Shown here: one piece after another, positions 8,833-17,175 of the stretch | Layout: every line of letters begins with the position of its first letter | Numbering within the stretch: the first letter of the stretch is position 1 | Source of the DNA: Bacteroidota bacterium | Lineage (GTDB): Bacteria; Bacteroidota; Bacteroidia; Palsa-965 | Assembly: GCA_006218065.1 (NCBI GenBank) | Contig: VBWE01000013.1 | Span: 103,503-167,502 of the forward strand | Reading direction: 5' to 3' | Length of the DNA stretch: 64,000 nt | Made by a program: the position numbers and the translations under genes | Notes under the pieces: model-generated | Told to the model about the DNA's origin: nothing | Database searches by the model: none | Seen by the model: only the letters and a program-made list of their open reading frames with translations

Positions 8833-9093
8833 GTTTAAAACTCCTCCGGTGAGCCGTTTTACACGAAAACTGTTGCTATACGTCGGAGTAGATCCAGTGG
8901 CAGTCGGCAGCAGGCAGCGGCAGTCTTTGTATTACAACAATGTTCCTGGAAAATCCAGGCGACATGCGAAGCGCATTGCGTTAACTGCCTCCTGCCGCTG
9001 CCAACTGCCGCTTAGTAAACACTATTCCGACCTCAACAGTTCTGAGTTTTGTAAAAGGTACGCGGAGGATCCAGATAGCTATCGGGATTAAAC
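8833..9093. repeat. Dispersed palindromic repeat, copy B
   Basis: GTTTAAAA at 8833; degenerate end ATTAAAC at 9087-9093. Left arm contains CGTCGGAGTAGATCCAGTGG followed by GGCAG-type repeats; right arm gives the complementary CTGCC series and CTATTCCGAC. The centre (about 8924-8983) has the family's conserved TTTGTATTACA, CCTGGAAAATCCAGG hairpin and ACATGCGAAGCGCA. A small extra palindrome-like insert (ATCCAGATAGCTATCGGGAT) sits just inside the right end. Located between two convergent genes. Confidence 0.9.
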
Positions 9094-9109
9094 AGTCTCC
9101 AGGAAATTC

Positions 9110-9829
9110 TCAGCGGTTGCTCTCGAAATTATAGTGCGTATAATCGTTGAGCACGATGTGCAGGAACTGCATGGACGGCATCATGGGATTAATGCCGAGT
9201 ACTTCTTTAACGCGTGCCGAGAGTCTTTCGATGGCCGGGTAGTTTTGCGAATTCATCGCCTGCTTCAGCACTTCGCGGATCAGCCCGACATCACGGTCGC
9301 TCAGCATGGATACCTGCGGAAACTGGATCACGTAATTCGGATTGTACTGCATCATGATCGTGTCGCGCAGTTGTACTTTCTGCTTGGTGCTGATCACCGT
9401 TGTCCCGGCCACGATATCACCGAAACGTTGTCCGCGGCCGTTGACCAGCACAACCAGCAGGCAAAGTCCCGGTGAAATCGCAACCAGTCCTTCCAGCAAA
9501 CGGAACATCCAGCGGATGATATAATCACCGATTCCCGGCTGCGTTCCGTCTATTTTGATCACGCGCAGTTTCAGCACCATTTTTCCGAAGGAACGTCCCT
9601 GGAAAAGCGGTTCGCAGATCAGGTCGTAACAAATAATGGGCGAAATGAGCAGGATATAAAGTCCGCTGGTAATCGACAATTGCAGGGATGCATTCACAAT
9701 ACTCAGCGCGATAATCAGCACTACGAAAATACCCCAGTCGATAAGCCGGGCCAGCAGGCGGTCGCCGATATTCGCTACTTCGTAGTTGATATCGACGTTC
9801 TGTGTTGTTTGTATGTTGAGGCTTTGCAT
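9110..9829 (-). CDS. RDD-family membrane protein
   Basis: A 239-residue integral membrane protein. The ATG at 9827-9829 was chosen (MQSLNIQTTQNVDINYEVAN); an upstream extension would run into the GC-rich inverted repeat. The RDD signature is NIGDRLLARLIDWGIF, followed by hydrophobic segments (VVLIIALSIVNASLQL; LYILLISPIICYDLI) and the FQGRSFGKMVLKLRVIK and RGQRFGDIVAGTTVI blocks typical of RDD domains. The C-terminal 60 residues are soluble. It is divergent from a SpoIIM-like gene; RDD and SpoIIM proteins are common partners of MoxR operons. Transport or scaffolding function is unknown. Confidence 0.88.
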   Translation of the reverse strand: MQSLNIQTTQNVDINYEVANIGDRLLARLIDWGIFVVLIIALSIVNASLQLSITSGLYILLISPIICYDLICEPLFQGRSFGKMVLKLRVIKIDGTQPGIGDYIIRWMFRLLEGLVAISPGLCLLVVLVNGRGQRFGDIVAGTTVISTKQKVQLRDTIMMQYNPNYVIQFPQVSMLSDRDVGLIREVLKQAMNSQNYPAIERLSARVKEVLGINPMMPSMQFLHIVLNDYTHYNFESNR

Positions 9830-9860
9830 ACGGGGGTAAATATAAGAATTTGTAGTCCGG

Positions 9861-10073
9861 GACTCACCCCCCGGCCCCCTCTCTCCGCCTTCGACGTGTT
9901 CGTAAAAGCAGGGAGATCGTTTTGCGTCGAAGACGCAAAGAGGGGGAGCCACAATTTAAGTTACTGGAACTACTTTAACACTTGCGTCTTTGACGCAAGT
10001 GTTAAAGTAGTACGGACAGTATTTTGGAAAAGAGACGAAACTCACCCGGAGAGAGGGGGCCGGGGGGTGAGTC
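9861..10073. repeat. GC-rich inverted repeat with two nested hairpins
   Basis: A perfect 27-bp inverted repeat: the arm at 9861-9887 starts GACTCACCCCCCGGCCCC and its reverse complement is 10047-10073. Between the arms are two further palindromes: TTTGCGTC/GACGCAAA at 9921-9939, and a perfect 20-bp stem at 9969-9988 / 9992-10011 with a TTT loop. Both inner hairpins share the TTGCGTC/GACGCAA core. No ORF lies inside. It fills the space between the divergent RDD and SpoIIM genes and looks like a non-autonomous mobile or REP-type element. It is unrelated to the GTTTAAAA repeat family. Confidence 0.85.
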
Positions 10074-10103
10074 ATCGGATTACGTATCTTTAACCTCACT
10101 GGT

Positions 10104-11312
10104 ATGAAAGAAATCAGTTTTCTGAAGCAGAACCATGAAAAATGGCAGCGCTTCGAAGAGCTTTTGAATACGCACAGGGGAAATGACCCGGATGCGCTCG
10201 CCGACCTGTTTATCCAGATTACGGACGATCTTTCGTATGCCAAAACGTTTTATCCCGGCACCAATACCGAGAAATACCTGAATGCGCTGGCCGCACGGGT
10301 TCACCAGGAAATTTACAGGAACAAAAAAGAACGACGCAGCAGGCTCATTACTTTTTGGAAAGAAGAAGTACCTGAACTGATGCGGTCCAACGGGCGAAAC
10401 CTGTTCGTTTCGATGGCCGTTTTCGTTATCGCCGTTGTCATCGGCGTGTTTTCTTCGCGGATGGATCCGGATTTTGTACGTACCATCCTCGGCGACGGCT
10501 ACGTGAACATGACGATACACAACATTGAAAAAGGCGACCCGATGGCCGTTTACAAGGACCACGACCAGTTTTCCATGTTCATGCAAATCGGGCTGAACAA
10601 CGTGAAGGTCGCTTTGATCATGCTCATCGCCGGATTTTTTTCACAGCTGGGCCCGGTTTTTATTTTGTTTTCCAACGGCATCATGGTGGGCGCTTTCCAG
10701 TATTTTTTTTACAAAGAGGGCGTGATGCAGGAATCAGCGCTGACCATCTGGATGCACGGTACCATTGAAATGCTCTCTTTCGTGATCGAAGGAGCTGCCG
10801 GCCTGGCCCTGGCCAATTGCATTTATTTCCCCGGAACGTATTCGCGCGGCGAATCGCTGAAAAAACACGGACGCACCGCGGTTAAAATCGCTTTTGCAGC
10901 CATCCCGCTCATCATGACCGCCGCCTTTATCGAAAGTTTTCTCACGCGCTACACGGAAATGAACGACGGACTGCGGCTGGGACTTATCATTTTAATGGCT
11001 TCATTCATGGTCTGGTATTACGCGGTGTATCCGTTCTATTCACGCAGGCGCCGCGGCAGCCATACCGGGGTGAAACTGGTACTGGCTTCCCTGCTCATCC
11101 TGCTGCCCGCGCTGTCCGTCACCATGAGCGTAATCACCCGGAAAGTTCCCGATCCTGTTTCGCTGGTGTTTTTCAGTATCCTGATCACCGCCGGTTTTAT
11201 ATTGTCGTGGTGGACATGGAAAACCCGGCATACCGTGGAAGAAGAGCAGGCCGTGATCGAGCGCAGGCAAACAGACAAAGAAGCAACTTATGCGAAAAAC
11301 CAATCATATTAA
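10104..11312 (+). CDS. Stage II sporulation protein M (SpoIIM)-family membrane protein
   Basis: A 402-residue polytopic membrane protein. A soluble helical N-terminus (MKEISFLKQNHEKWQRFEEL) is followed by transmembrane segments at about residues 100-118 (LFVSMAVFVIAVVIGVF), 165-185 (VKVALIMLIAGFFSQLG) and several more to about residue 375. The family core is recognisable: NVKVALIMLIAGF, GIMVGAFQYFF and HGTIEMLSFVIEGAAGLAL. No spore formation is implied; in Bacteroidota such genes accompany MoxR operons and are of unknown function. It overlaps the next ORF by 23 bp, so translation is probably coupled. A weak box, TATCTTTA, is at 10085-10092. Confidence 0.85.
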   Translation: MKEISFLKQNHEKWQRFEELLNTHRGNDPDALADLFIQITDDLSYAKTFYPGTNTEKYLNALAARVHQEIYRNKKERRSRLITFWKEEVPELMRSNGRNLFVSMAVFVIAVVIGVFSSRMDPDFVRTILGDGYVNMTIHNIEKGDPMAVYKDHDQFSMFMQIGLNNVKVALIMLIAGFFSQLGPVFILFSNGIMVGAFQYFFYKEGVMQESALTIWMHGTIEMLSFVIEGAAGLALANCIYFPGTYSRGESLKKHGRTAVKIAFAAIPLIMTAAFIESFLTRYTEMNDGLRLGLIILMASFMVWYYAVYPFYSRRRRGSHTGVKLVLASLLILLPALSVTMSVITRKVPDPVSLVFFSILITAGFILSWWTWKTRHTVEEEQAVIERRQTDKEATYAKNQSY

Positions 11313-12255
11313 ATTAGATCGTGTCCGCGGATTCGGGGAAGTATTCAACGATACGATCCTGTTTATCCGTCACAATTTCAGCGTACTCGGCAAAGGTGTT
11401 TTGTTCATAGCCGGTCCCTTTTATGTGGTGGTGGCCATCGTAACCACCTTCATCGCTTTTGACCCGGGCGGAATACGGAACAATTATTTATTCGAAAGCG
11501 ACAACAGCCAGCTGAACCTGCTCTGGTCATACGTGGTCATCATCATTACTTCGGTCGTGGCAAACATGATGGTGGTTGGTGTGGTCAGTTATTATTTCAG
11601 GTTATACAGGGAAAAAGGTCCGGGCAATTTTACGGTCGGCGATCTGGCAAAACTGGTTTTCAGCCGGCTTCCGGCTTTGCTGGGGACAACGGCGCTCATG
11701 CTGCTCCTGGTTTTGGTCGTGGCTTTATTGCTGGGCCTGATCATCGGCGGCATGGCGAGCCTCGGTGCGGGCGCGGCTTTCTTTTTCGTACTCATTTTCT
11801 TTATCGGCTTCCTGCTGATTTGTTTCCCGATGTGGTTTTATTTCTACTCCATCTACATCGTAAGAGCGACGGAGCGTGTCGGAATTTTTGAAGCGATGTC
11901 GCGCGTACGCTGGGCGATGTCGGGCAACTACTGGTCAACCTGGCTGGTCATGTTCGTTTTTTACCTGTGTCTCGGCCTTATCGGTTTCTCCGTGGCTATG
12001 CCGCAGCAGATCGTTTTCTGGATACTGAGCGCCAGTTCCGCCGACAGCCTGATGGATTACGATACGATCCTGCTGATCGGCAGCATCCTGACTTTTATCG
12101 CGCAGTTTATAAACAGTTATATCAGCGGAAGCACGTACGTGACAGTCGGTCTGCATTATTTCAGCCTGCGCGAAAAAATCCAGGGCGAAGGCATGAACGA
12201 AATGATCGCACAGATCGGCACGCCGCCCGAACCCGATTTCGAAACAACTTACTGA
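11290..12255 (+). CDS. Polytopic membrane protein of the MoxR operon
   Basis: A 321-residue protein not assigned to a named family. It has about five to six hydrophobic segments: VLFIAGPFYVVVAIVTTFIA, YVVIIITSVVANMMVVGVV, ALMLLLVLVVALLLGLIIGG, FFFVLIFFIGFLLICFPMWF and LVMFVFYLCLGLIGFSVAM. A conserved-looking GIFEAMSRVRWAMSGNYW loop and a soluble C-terminal tail end the protein. Starting inside the SpoIIM gene and lying directly ahead of DUF4129, it belongs to the MoxR operon, where a membrane protein of this kind is usual. Function unknown. Confidence 0.75.
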   Translation: MRKTNHIKLDRVRGFGEVFNDTILFIRHNFSVLGKGVLFIAGPFYVVVAIVTTFIAFDPGGIRNNYLFESDNSQLNLLWSYVVIIITSVVANMMVVGVVSYYFRLYREKGPGNFTVGDLAKLVFSRLPALLGTTALMLLLVLVVALLLGLIIGGMASLGAGAAFFFVLIFFIGFLLICFPMWFYFYSIYIVRATERVGIFEAMSRVRWAMSGNYWSTWLVMFVFYLCLGLIGFSVAMPQQIVFWILSASSADSLMDYDTILLIGSILTFIAQFINSYISGSTYVTVGLHYFSLREKIQGEGMNEMIAQIGTPPEPDFETTY

Positions 12256-12263
12256 TTCCCCGG

Positions 12264-12961
12264 ATGAAATTTTTGCGTCCCGCTTTTTACCTGCTGTTTA
12301 CTTTTTTTGCGTTGATGCTTTCGACGCAGCAGGCCGTGGCTGCAAAAAAAGAAAAATTAAAAATAAAGCAGGACAGTTCCGCTATCCAGCAGCGCCAGAC
12401 GATTACCAATACGATAAAAGTGCGGGACCCGAAGAACCCACCTGGTGGGATCGTTTCCTGAGTTGGCTCCTGGATTCGCTTTTCGGTTCGGAAGAGGGTT
12501 CCTCGTTCTGGAAAATTTTCATCATCATCCTTGCCGCGCTGGCCATGGTCGGTATTGTTTTCCTGCTGACGAAAACGAATATCCGGAAAATATTCTTCTC
12601 CAAAGCCGCAGAAAGCGAAGTGAGCGACGGTTCAACTTTTGATATCAATATCCACGAGCTGGATTTCCGGGAACAGATTTCCGCCGCGCTGAAAAAAGGA
12701 GATTATCGCCTGGCCGTCCGCCTGCAGTACCTGTTCATCCTGAAGAAACTTTCCGACAAAGGATTGATCCAGTGGCGCATGGATCGCACCAATTACGATT
12801 ATTACCTGCACCTGGCCGGAAACCGCCACCAGGAAGAGTTCCGGCAGGTAAGCCTGATTTACGATTACTGCTGGTACGGTGATTTCCAGGTAGCGGAAAC
12901 CGATTACCGGCGGGCCGAAGATATGTTCAACCAGTTCAGTTCAACAGTAGCCGGCGCATGA
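12264..12961 (+). pseudogene. DUF4129 domain protein, disrupted by a frameshift
   Basis: The first part reads MKFLRPAFYLLFTFFALMLS, a signal peptide ending in AVAA, then runs in this frame to a TGA at 12459-12461. The DUF4129 body lies in another frame: from about 12401 it reads DDYQYDKSAGPEEPTWWDRF, a transmembrane segment (IFIIILAALAMVGIVFLL), then the DUF4129 core (HELDFREQISAALKKGDYRL; VRLQYLFILKKLSDKGLIQW), ending at 12961. The two halves fit one protein if the frame changes near 12390-12401. The cause may be a true indel, a small deletion or a sequencing error. The downstream DUF4350 gene overlaps its stop by 4 bp, as in an intact operon. Confidence 0.8.
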
Positions 12962-14184
12962 GAAAAAGAATCAGCCCGGGTGCAATTGTCCTCGCCGTAC
13001 TTTTTGTATTGCTGGTCCTGCTCATGGCCAACCAGCCCAAAGAGATTGACTGGAACCGCGACTACACTTCGCAAAAAAATATTCCTTACGGCGGAGAAGT
13101 CACGTATCGTTTTTTCGAGTCGATGAACGCGGAAAAAATACAGACGGTGACTGTGCCCGTCTTCACACAACTCAATAACGAATACTTTTCCGGGCGAAAC
13201 TATTTGTTTTTCAATTCCGTTTTCGATGCCGACGAATACGACGTGGAAGAGCTGCTCCGTTTTACCGCGCAGGGAAATGTCGTTTTTATTTCCGCATACC
13301 AGTTTTCATCGTTCATCCAGGATACACTGGATTTCGGTGTGGAAGACATTGCCAACGTACTGATCACCAAGGACACGACCGGGAAAAATATCGGCGAGAT
13401 CGAAGACCTGGCGGAAAACCCGGCCATAAATTTCGTGAACCCGAACCTGCGCGCGAAGCAGGATTACGTTTTCCGCAAATGCGCCCTGAATTACTGTTTC
13501 ACCAGTTTTGATACGGCCAAAGCGACGGTGCTCGGGAAAAACGACGCGGGCAAAGTGAATTTCATCCGGATGCCTTTCGGTAAAGGAGAATTTTTCCTGC
13601 ACACCGTTCCGGATGTATTCATCAATTACCACGCTGCCGACAAATCGACCGCGCCGTATATTTTCAAAACCTTTTCCTACCTGCCGCTGCGCGAAACGTT
13701 CTGGGACGATTATTATAAAGACGGTTTCAAACTGGAAGGTGAAATGCGGAGCGTTTTGTTTTCCTACGAATCGCTGCGGGTGGCATACGCGATACTGGCT
13801 GCCGTAACGCTGCTGGGTTTCTTCTTCTCGATCAAACGCCGGCAGCGCATCATCCCGGTCATCAAACCGGTGAGCAACACCACGCTCGAATTCGTGGAAG
13901 TGGTGGGTACGTTATACTATCACCAGCGTAACACGCGCGACATTACACACAAAAAGATTACCTACTTCCTGGAGACGATCCGCACCCGTTTTCATGTAAA
14001 AACGACCATCTTCGACGAGGAGTTTATCCGGAAAATAGCAGCGCTTTCGGGTGTTGACGAGATGAAGGTGAAAAATTTATTTTACGAAATAGCCCGCCTG
14101 CAGGCAGAAGGATCGCGTTCGGAAACCGATCTGAAACTGATCGAAGACCTGATGTGGGAATTTAATTCAGGCAGCAAACGATAA
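12958..14184 (+). CDS. DUF4350 domain-containing membrane protein
   Basis: A 408-residue protein. The start overlaps the DUF4129 stop (ATGA). There is an N-terminal anchor (GAIVLAVLFVLLVLLMAN), a periplasmic part of about 230 residues with the DUF4350 pattern (DRDYTS-like NRDYTSQKNIPYGGEVTYRF, LLRFTAQGNVVFISAY, GKGEFFLHTVPDVFINYHA), a second transmembrane helix (AYAILAAVTLLGFFFSI) and a cytoplasmic tail (LYYHQRNTRDITHKKITYF). DUF4350 proteins sit in MoxR operons next to DUF4129 and DUF58; a role with the MoxR chaperone is inferred from position only. Confidence 0.85.
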   Translation: MRKRISPGAIVLAVLFVLLVLLMANQPKEIDWNRDYTSQKNIPYGGEVTYRFFESMNAEKIQTVTVPVFTQLNNEYFSGRNYLFFNSVFDADEYDVEELLRFTAQGNVVFISAYQFSSFIQDTLDFGVEDIANVLITKDTTGKNIGEIEDLAENPAINFVNPNLRAKQDYVFRKCALNYCFTSFDTAKATVLGKNDAGKVNFIRMPFGKGEFFLHTVPDVFINYHAADKSTAPYIFKTFSYLPLRETFWDDYYKDGFKLEGEMRSVLFSYESLRVAYAILAAVTLLGFFFSIKRRQRIIPVIKPVSNTTLEFVEVVGTLYYHQRNTRDITHKKITYFLETIRTRFHVKTTIFDEEFIRKIAALSGVDEMKVKNLFYEIARLQAEGSRSETDLKLIEDLMWEFNSGSKR

Positions 14185-14211
14185 ATAAAACAAAATCAAT
14201 ACAAGCAACAG

Positions 14212-15195
14212 ATGGATAACCAGAACCCGTTTTTTCCCGGCCGCACCGATCTTTCCGATCTCCAGCGTTCAATCGGCGAAGTGCGAAGCGAAATCGGACG
14301 CATCATCGTAGGCCAGGACCGCGTGGTGGATTTATTGCTCACAGCCATGCTCTCCGACGGCCATGTGCTGATCGAAGGCGTACCCGGCGTGGCCAAAACA
14401 CTCACGGCAAAACTGCTGGCTAAAACCGTCGCGGTCGGTTTTTCACGCATCCAGTTCACGCCCGACCTGATGCCGAGCGACGTGATCGGGACAAGCGTGT
14501 TTAACCAGAAAACATCCGATTTCGAATTCCGGCCGGGCCCCATCTTTTCGAATATCGTACTCATCGACGAAATCAACCGGGCCCCGGCGAAAACACAGTC
14601 GGCACTTTTCGAGTCGATGGAAGAACGGCAGGTAACATCCGACGGGAAAACATACAAACTCAACCCGCCTTTCATGGTGGTCGCTACACAGAATCCCGTG
14701 GAACAGGAGGGAACATACCGTCTCCCGGAAGCGCAGCTCGACCGTTTCCTGTTCAAGATCGATATTACATACCCGTCGTATGAAAACGAAGTGAGAATCA
14801 TTTCCGAATTCCACCAGCGCCGCAACGTGATCGACCTGAACAGCATCCGCGCCGTGCTCAGTGCGGAACAGATCACTGCTTTCCGTGAAAAAGTGTATGG
14901 CCTGCACGTCGATGCGAACCTGATCAGTTATATCGCACAGATCGTAAACCAGACGCGCAACAACAGCGCGCTTTATCTCGGCGCATCACCGCGCGCGTCG
15001 CTGGCCATGCTCACGGCTTCCAAAGCCTTTGCAGCCATCCGCGGCCGTGATTTTGTAACGCCGGAAGACATCAAGTTTATCGCCGAGCCTGTTTTGCATC
15101 ACCGCGTGATGCTTACGCCGGAAAAAGAAATGGAAGGCGTTTCTCCCGCGGAAGTAATCCGCCAGATTATTGAGCGTGTTGAAATACCGAGATAA
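14212..15195 (+). CDS. MoxR-family AAA+ ATPase
   Basis: A 327-residue AAA+ chaperone-type ATPase. Walker A is GVPGVAKT at about 56-63 (the Ala-containing variant typical of MoxR), Walker B VLIDEI at about 116-121, then NRAPAKTQSALFESMEE, sensor 1 in VVATQNPVEQEGTYRLPEAQ and a C-terminal lid (ASPRASLAMLTASKAFA; VTPEDIKFIAEPVLHHR). MoxR proteins are thought to help assemble or activate protein complexes, often with VWA and DUF58 partners. The DUF58 partner gene here is separated from it by an inserted four-helix-bundle cassette. Confidence 0.95.
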   Translation: MDNQNPFFPGRTDLSDLQRSIGEVRSEIGRIIVGQDRVVDLLLTAMLSDGHVLIEGVPGVAKTLTAKLLAKTVAVGFSRIQFTPDLMPSDVIGTSVFNQKTSDFEFRPGPIFSNIVLIDEINRAPAKTQSALFESMEERQVTSDGKTYKLNPPFMVVATQNPVEQEGTYRLPEAQLDRFLFKIDITYPSYENEVRIISEFHQRRNVIDLNSIRAVLSAEQITAFREKVYGLHVDANLISYIAQIVNQTRNNSALYLGASPRASLAMLTASKAFAAIRGRDFVTPEDIKFIAEPVLHHRVMLTPEKEMEGVSPAEVIRQIIERVEIPR

Positions 15196-15224
15196 CTGAA
15201 GACTGTTTTACAGAAAAAGGTTGG

Positions 15225-15733
15225 TAATTAAAAAGGCAAAAGCAAAAGGCAAAAGCAAAAAATAACAACAAAAAAATCAAACAGTATGGAAGTCTCGAAA
15301 TTCGATTTTAAGCAAATGACCGTTTATAAAAAGGCGTTCGAAGTGTCAATGGAAATATTCCGGATCACGAAAAAATTTCCGGATGATGAAAAGTATGGTT
15401 TGACGACGCAAATCAGGAGGAGTTCCCGTTCTGTTTGTGCAAATCTTGCAGAAGCTTATCGGAAGCGCATCTATAAAGCGCATTTTATCAGCAAGGTTTC
15501 AGATTGTGATATGGAAAACAGCGAAATACAGGTTTGGCTTGATTTTGCATACGCATGCGAATATATTTCACAAAAGCAGTATCATGATCTGATGCGCAAA
15601 TCAGAGGAAACAGGCCGTTTGCTAAATCACATGATCGAGAACCCTGAAAAATATAAGCGCAGCATAAATTCAAATGACAAAACAAAATAATTGCTTTTTT
15701 GCTTTTGCCCTTTGCTTTTTGCCTTTTTAATTA
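15225..15733. mobile_element. Inverted-repeat cassette carrying a four-helix-bundle gene
   Basis: Left arm 15225-15262 starts TAATTAAAAAGGCAAAAGC; right arm 15691-15733 is its near-perfect reverse complement ending in GCCTTTTTAATTA. The arms are A-rich on one side and T-rich on the other, and enclose one gene (15286-15690) with little else. The transcript could fold into a long stem closing on the ORF, the layout of 23S rRNA intervening sequences. The cassette interrupts the spacing between moxR and the DUF58 gene. No [10 protein letters not shown] duplication is evident. Confidence 0.75.
15286..15690 (+). CDS. Four-helix-bundle protein (23S rRNA intervening-sequence protein family)
   Basis: A 134-residue protein with the S23/IVP-family pattern: FDFKQMTVYKKAFEVSMEIF, then FPDDEKYGLTTQIRRSSRSV, CANLAEAYRKR, then two more helices (DMENSEIQVWLDFAYACEYI; YHDLMRKSEETGRLLNHMI). 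Relatives are found inside spirochaete 23S rRNA intervening sequences, as avd accessory proteins of diversity-generating retroelements, and as stand-alone genes in many environmental bacteria. No reverse transcriptase or variable repeat is nearby, so an avd role is unlikely here. It appears more AT-rich than its neighbours, which suggests that it arrived separately. Its molecular function is unknown. Confidence 0.88.
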   Translation: MEVSKFDFKQMTVYKKAFEVSMEIFRITKKFPDDEKYGLTTQIRRSSRSVCANLAEAYRKRIYKAHFISKVSDCDMENSEIQVWLDFAYACEYISQKQYHDLMRKSEETGRLLNHMIENPEKYKRSINSNDKTK

Positions 15734-15755
15734 GAGCGACATTGATTGGACAACG

Positions 15756-17090
15756 ATGAAAACATTTTTTAAATCACTGTACTTAAGTCCCTGGTTTTTC
15801 CTGGCGTCCGGGTGCGTGATCGTGTTCTTTATCGTTACTTATTTTTTTCCACAGCTTCTTTCCGTTGCCTACGTTGTTCTGCTGGGACTTTCCGCGCTCC
15901 TGCTGGCCGATATCCTGATCCTGTACAGTCACCGGAAAGGAATTTTCGCACGCCGGGAAATGATGGATAAACTTTCGAACGGCGATTTCAACGACATCCG
16001 GATTTACATTGAAAATAATTACACGTTCCCGGTGCGGCTTCGCGTGCTGGATGAACTTCCCGAGCAGTTCCAGTCGCGCAACCTGTCTTTCACCATGCTG
16101 CTGGGCTTCGGAGCAAAAAAAATACTGCAGTATTCCGTCAGGCCGGTGAAACGCGGCGAATATAAATTCGGCGCGATCAATATTTACGCGATGAGCCCGC
16201 TGCACCTGGTTCAGCGCCGCTATAAATATTCCGACGAGATGAACGTGCCGGTTTATCCTTCGTTTATCCAGATGCGGAAATTCGAACTGCTCGCTATTTC
16301 ACATCGCCTCACCGAAGTCGGAATTAAAAAGATCAGGCGGATCGGTCACAATATGGAATTCGACCAGATCAAGGAATATGTTCCCGGCGACGATTACCGG
16401 ACGGTGAACTGGAAAGCGACCGCGCGCCGCAATCGCCTGATGGTAAACAGCTACCAGGATGAAAAGTCGCAGCAGGTATATTCGCTCATCGATATGGGAC
16501 GCGTGATGAAAATGCCCTTCGAAGGCATGAGCCTGCTCGATTATTCCATCAATGCGTCGCTCGTGATCTCGAATATCGCAATGCTCAAGTACGACAAAGC
16601 AGGAATAATCACCTTCGGTCACAAAGTGCAGAGCATATTGCCGGCCGACCGGAAAGGCATGCAGCTGAACAAAATCATGGAACTGCTGTACAACCAGAAA
16701 ACCGGTTACCTCGAAACCGATTATGAAAAACTGTACGGCGCCATCCGCATGCGCATCACGCAGCGCAGCCTGCTCCTGCTGTTTACCAACTTCGAAAGTT
16801 TTTCGGGCATGCAGCGGCAGCTTAAGTTTTTACGCCGCATCGCGCGCGATCATTTGCTGGTGGTGATCTTTTTCGAGAACACGGAATTGCGCTCGTTCCT
16901 CGATAAACGGCCTGCGAATACACAGGAAATTTATTACAAAACGATTGCCGAGAAATTCGCGTACGAGAAAAAACTGATCGTGAAGGAGCTGGAAAAATAC
17001 GGCATCCATTCCATCTATACCGCTCCGCAGAATCTTTCGGTGAGTACGATCAACAAATACCTCGAGCTGAAAGCGCGCGGGCTGATCTGA
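15756..17090 (+). CDS. DUF58 domain-containing protein
   Basis: A 444-residue protein. Two N-terminal transmembrane helices (FFLASGCVIVFFIVTYFF; LLSVAYVVLLGLSALLLADI) are followed by a beta-rich part and the DUF58 core: YVPGDDYRTVNWKATARRNR, NSYQDEKSQQVYSLIDMGR. The end has a VWA-like fold (LLLLFTNFESFSGMQRQLKF; DHLLVVIFFENTEL). DUF58 proteins pair with MoxR ATPases in conserved operons. It starts just after the four-helix cassette, so the insertion leaves the gene intact but may affect co-transcription with moxR. Confidence 0.9.
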   Translation: MKTFFKSLYLSPWFFLASGCVIVFFIVTYFFPQLLSVAYVVLLGLSALLLADILILYSHRKGIFARREMMDKLSNGDFNDIRIYIENNYTFPVRLRVLDELPEQFQSRNLSFTMLLGFGAKKILQYSVRPVKRGEYKFGAINIYAMSPLHLVQRRYKYSDEMNVPVYPSFIQMRKFELLAISHRLTEVGIKKIRRIGHNMEFDQIKEYVPGDDYRTVNWKATARRNRLMVNSYQDEKSQQVYSLIDMGRVMKMPFEGMSLLDYSINASLVISNIAMLKYDKAGIITFGHKVQSILPADRKGMQLNKIMELLYNQKTGYLETDYEKLYGAIRMRITQRSLLLLFTNFESFSGMQRQLKFLRRIARDHLLVVIFFENTELRSFLDKRPANTQEIYYKTIAEKFAYEKKLIVKELEKYGIHSIYTAPQNLSVSTINKYLELKARGLI

Positions 17091-17175
17091 TTTTTATATA
17101 AGCGGTTCCTGCGCCTTCCGGGCGGGTTGCAGGCCGGACCGAAACGTATTATCTTGCCTGCAAATAAAAAGAAAA

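Noticed and set aside
8883..9012. GGCAG/CTGCC short-repeat runs considered as a CRISPR-like array
   Set aside because: Units are 5-7 bp, contiguous and variable, with no unique spacers and no cas genes; they are the arms of the palindromic repeat family.
15286..15690. Four-helix-bundle gene as avd of a diversity-generating retroelement
   Set aside because: No reverse transcriptase, template repeat or variable repeat was seen nearby.
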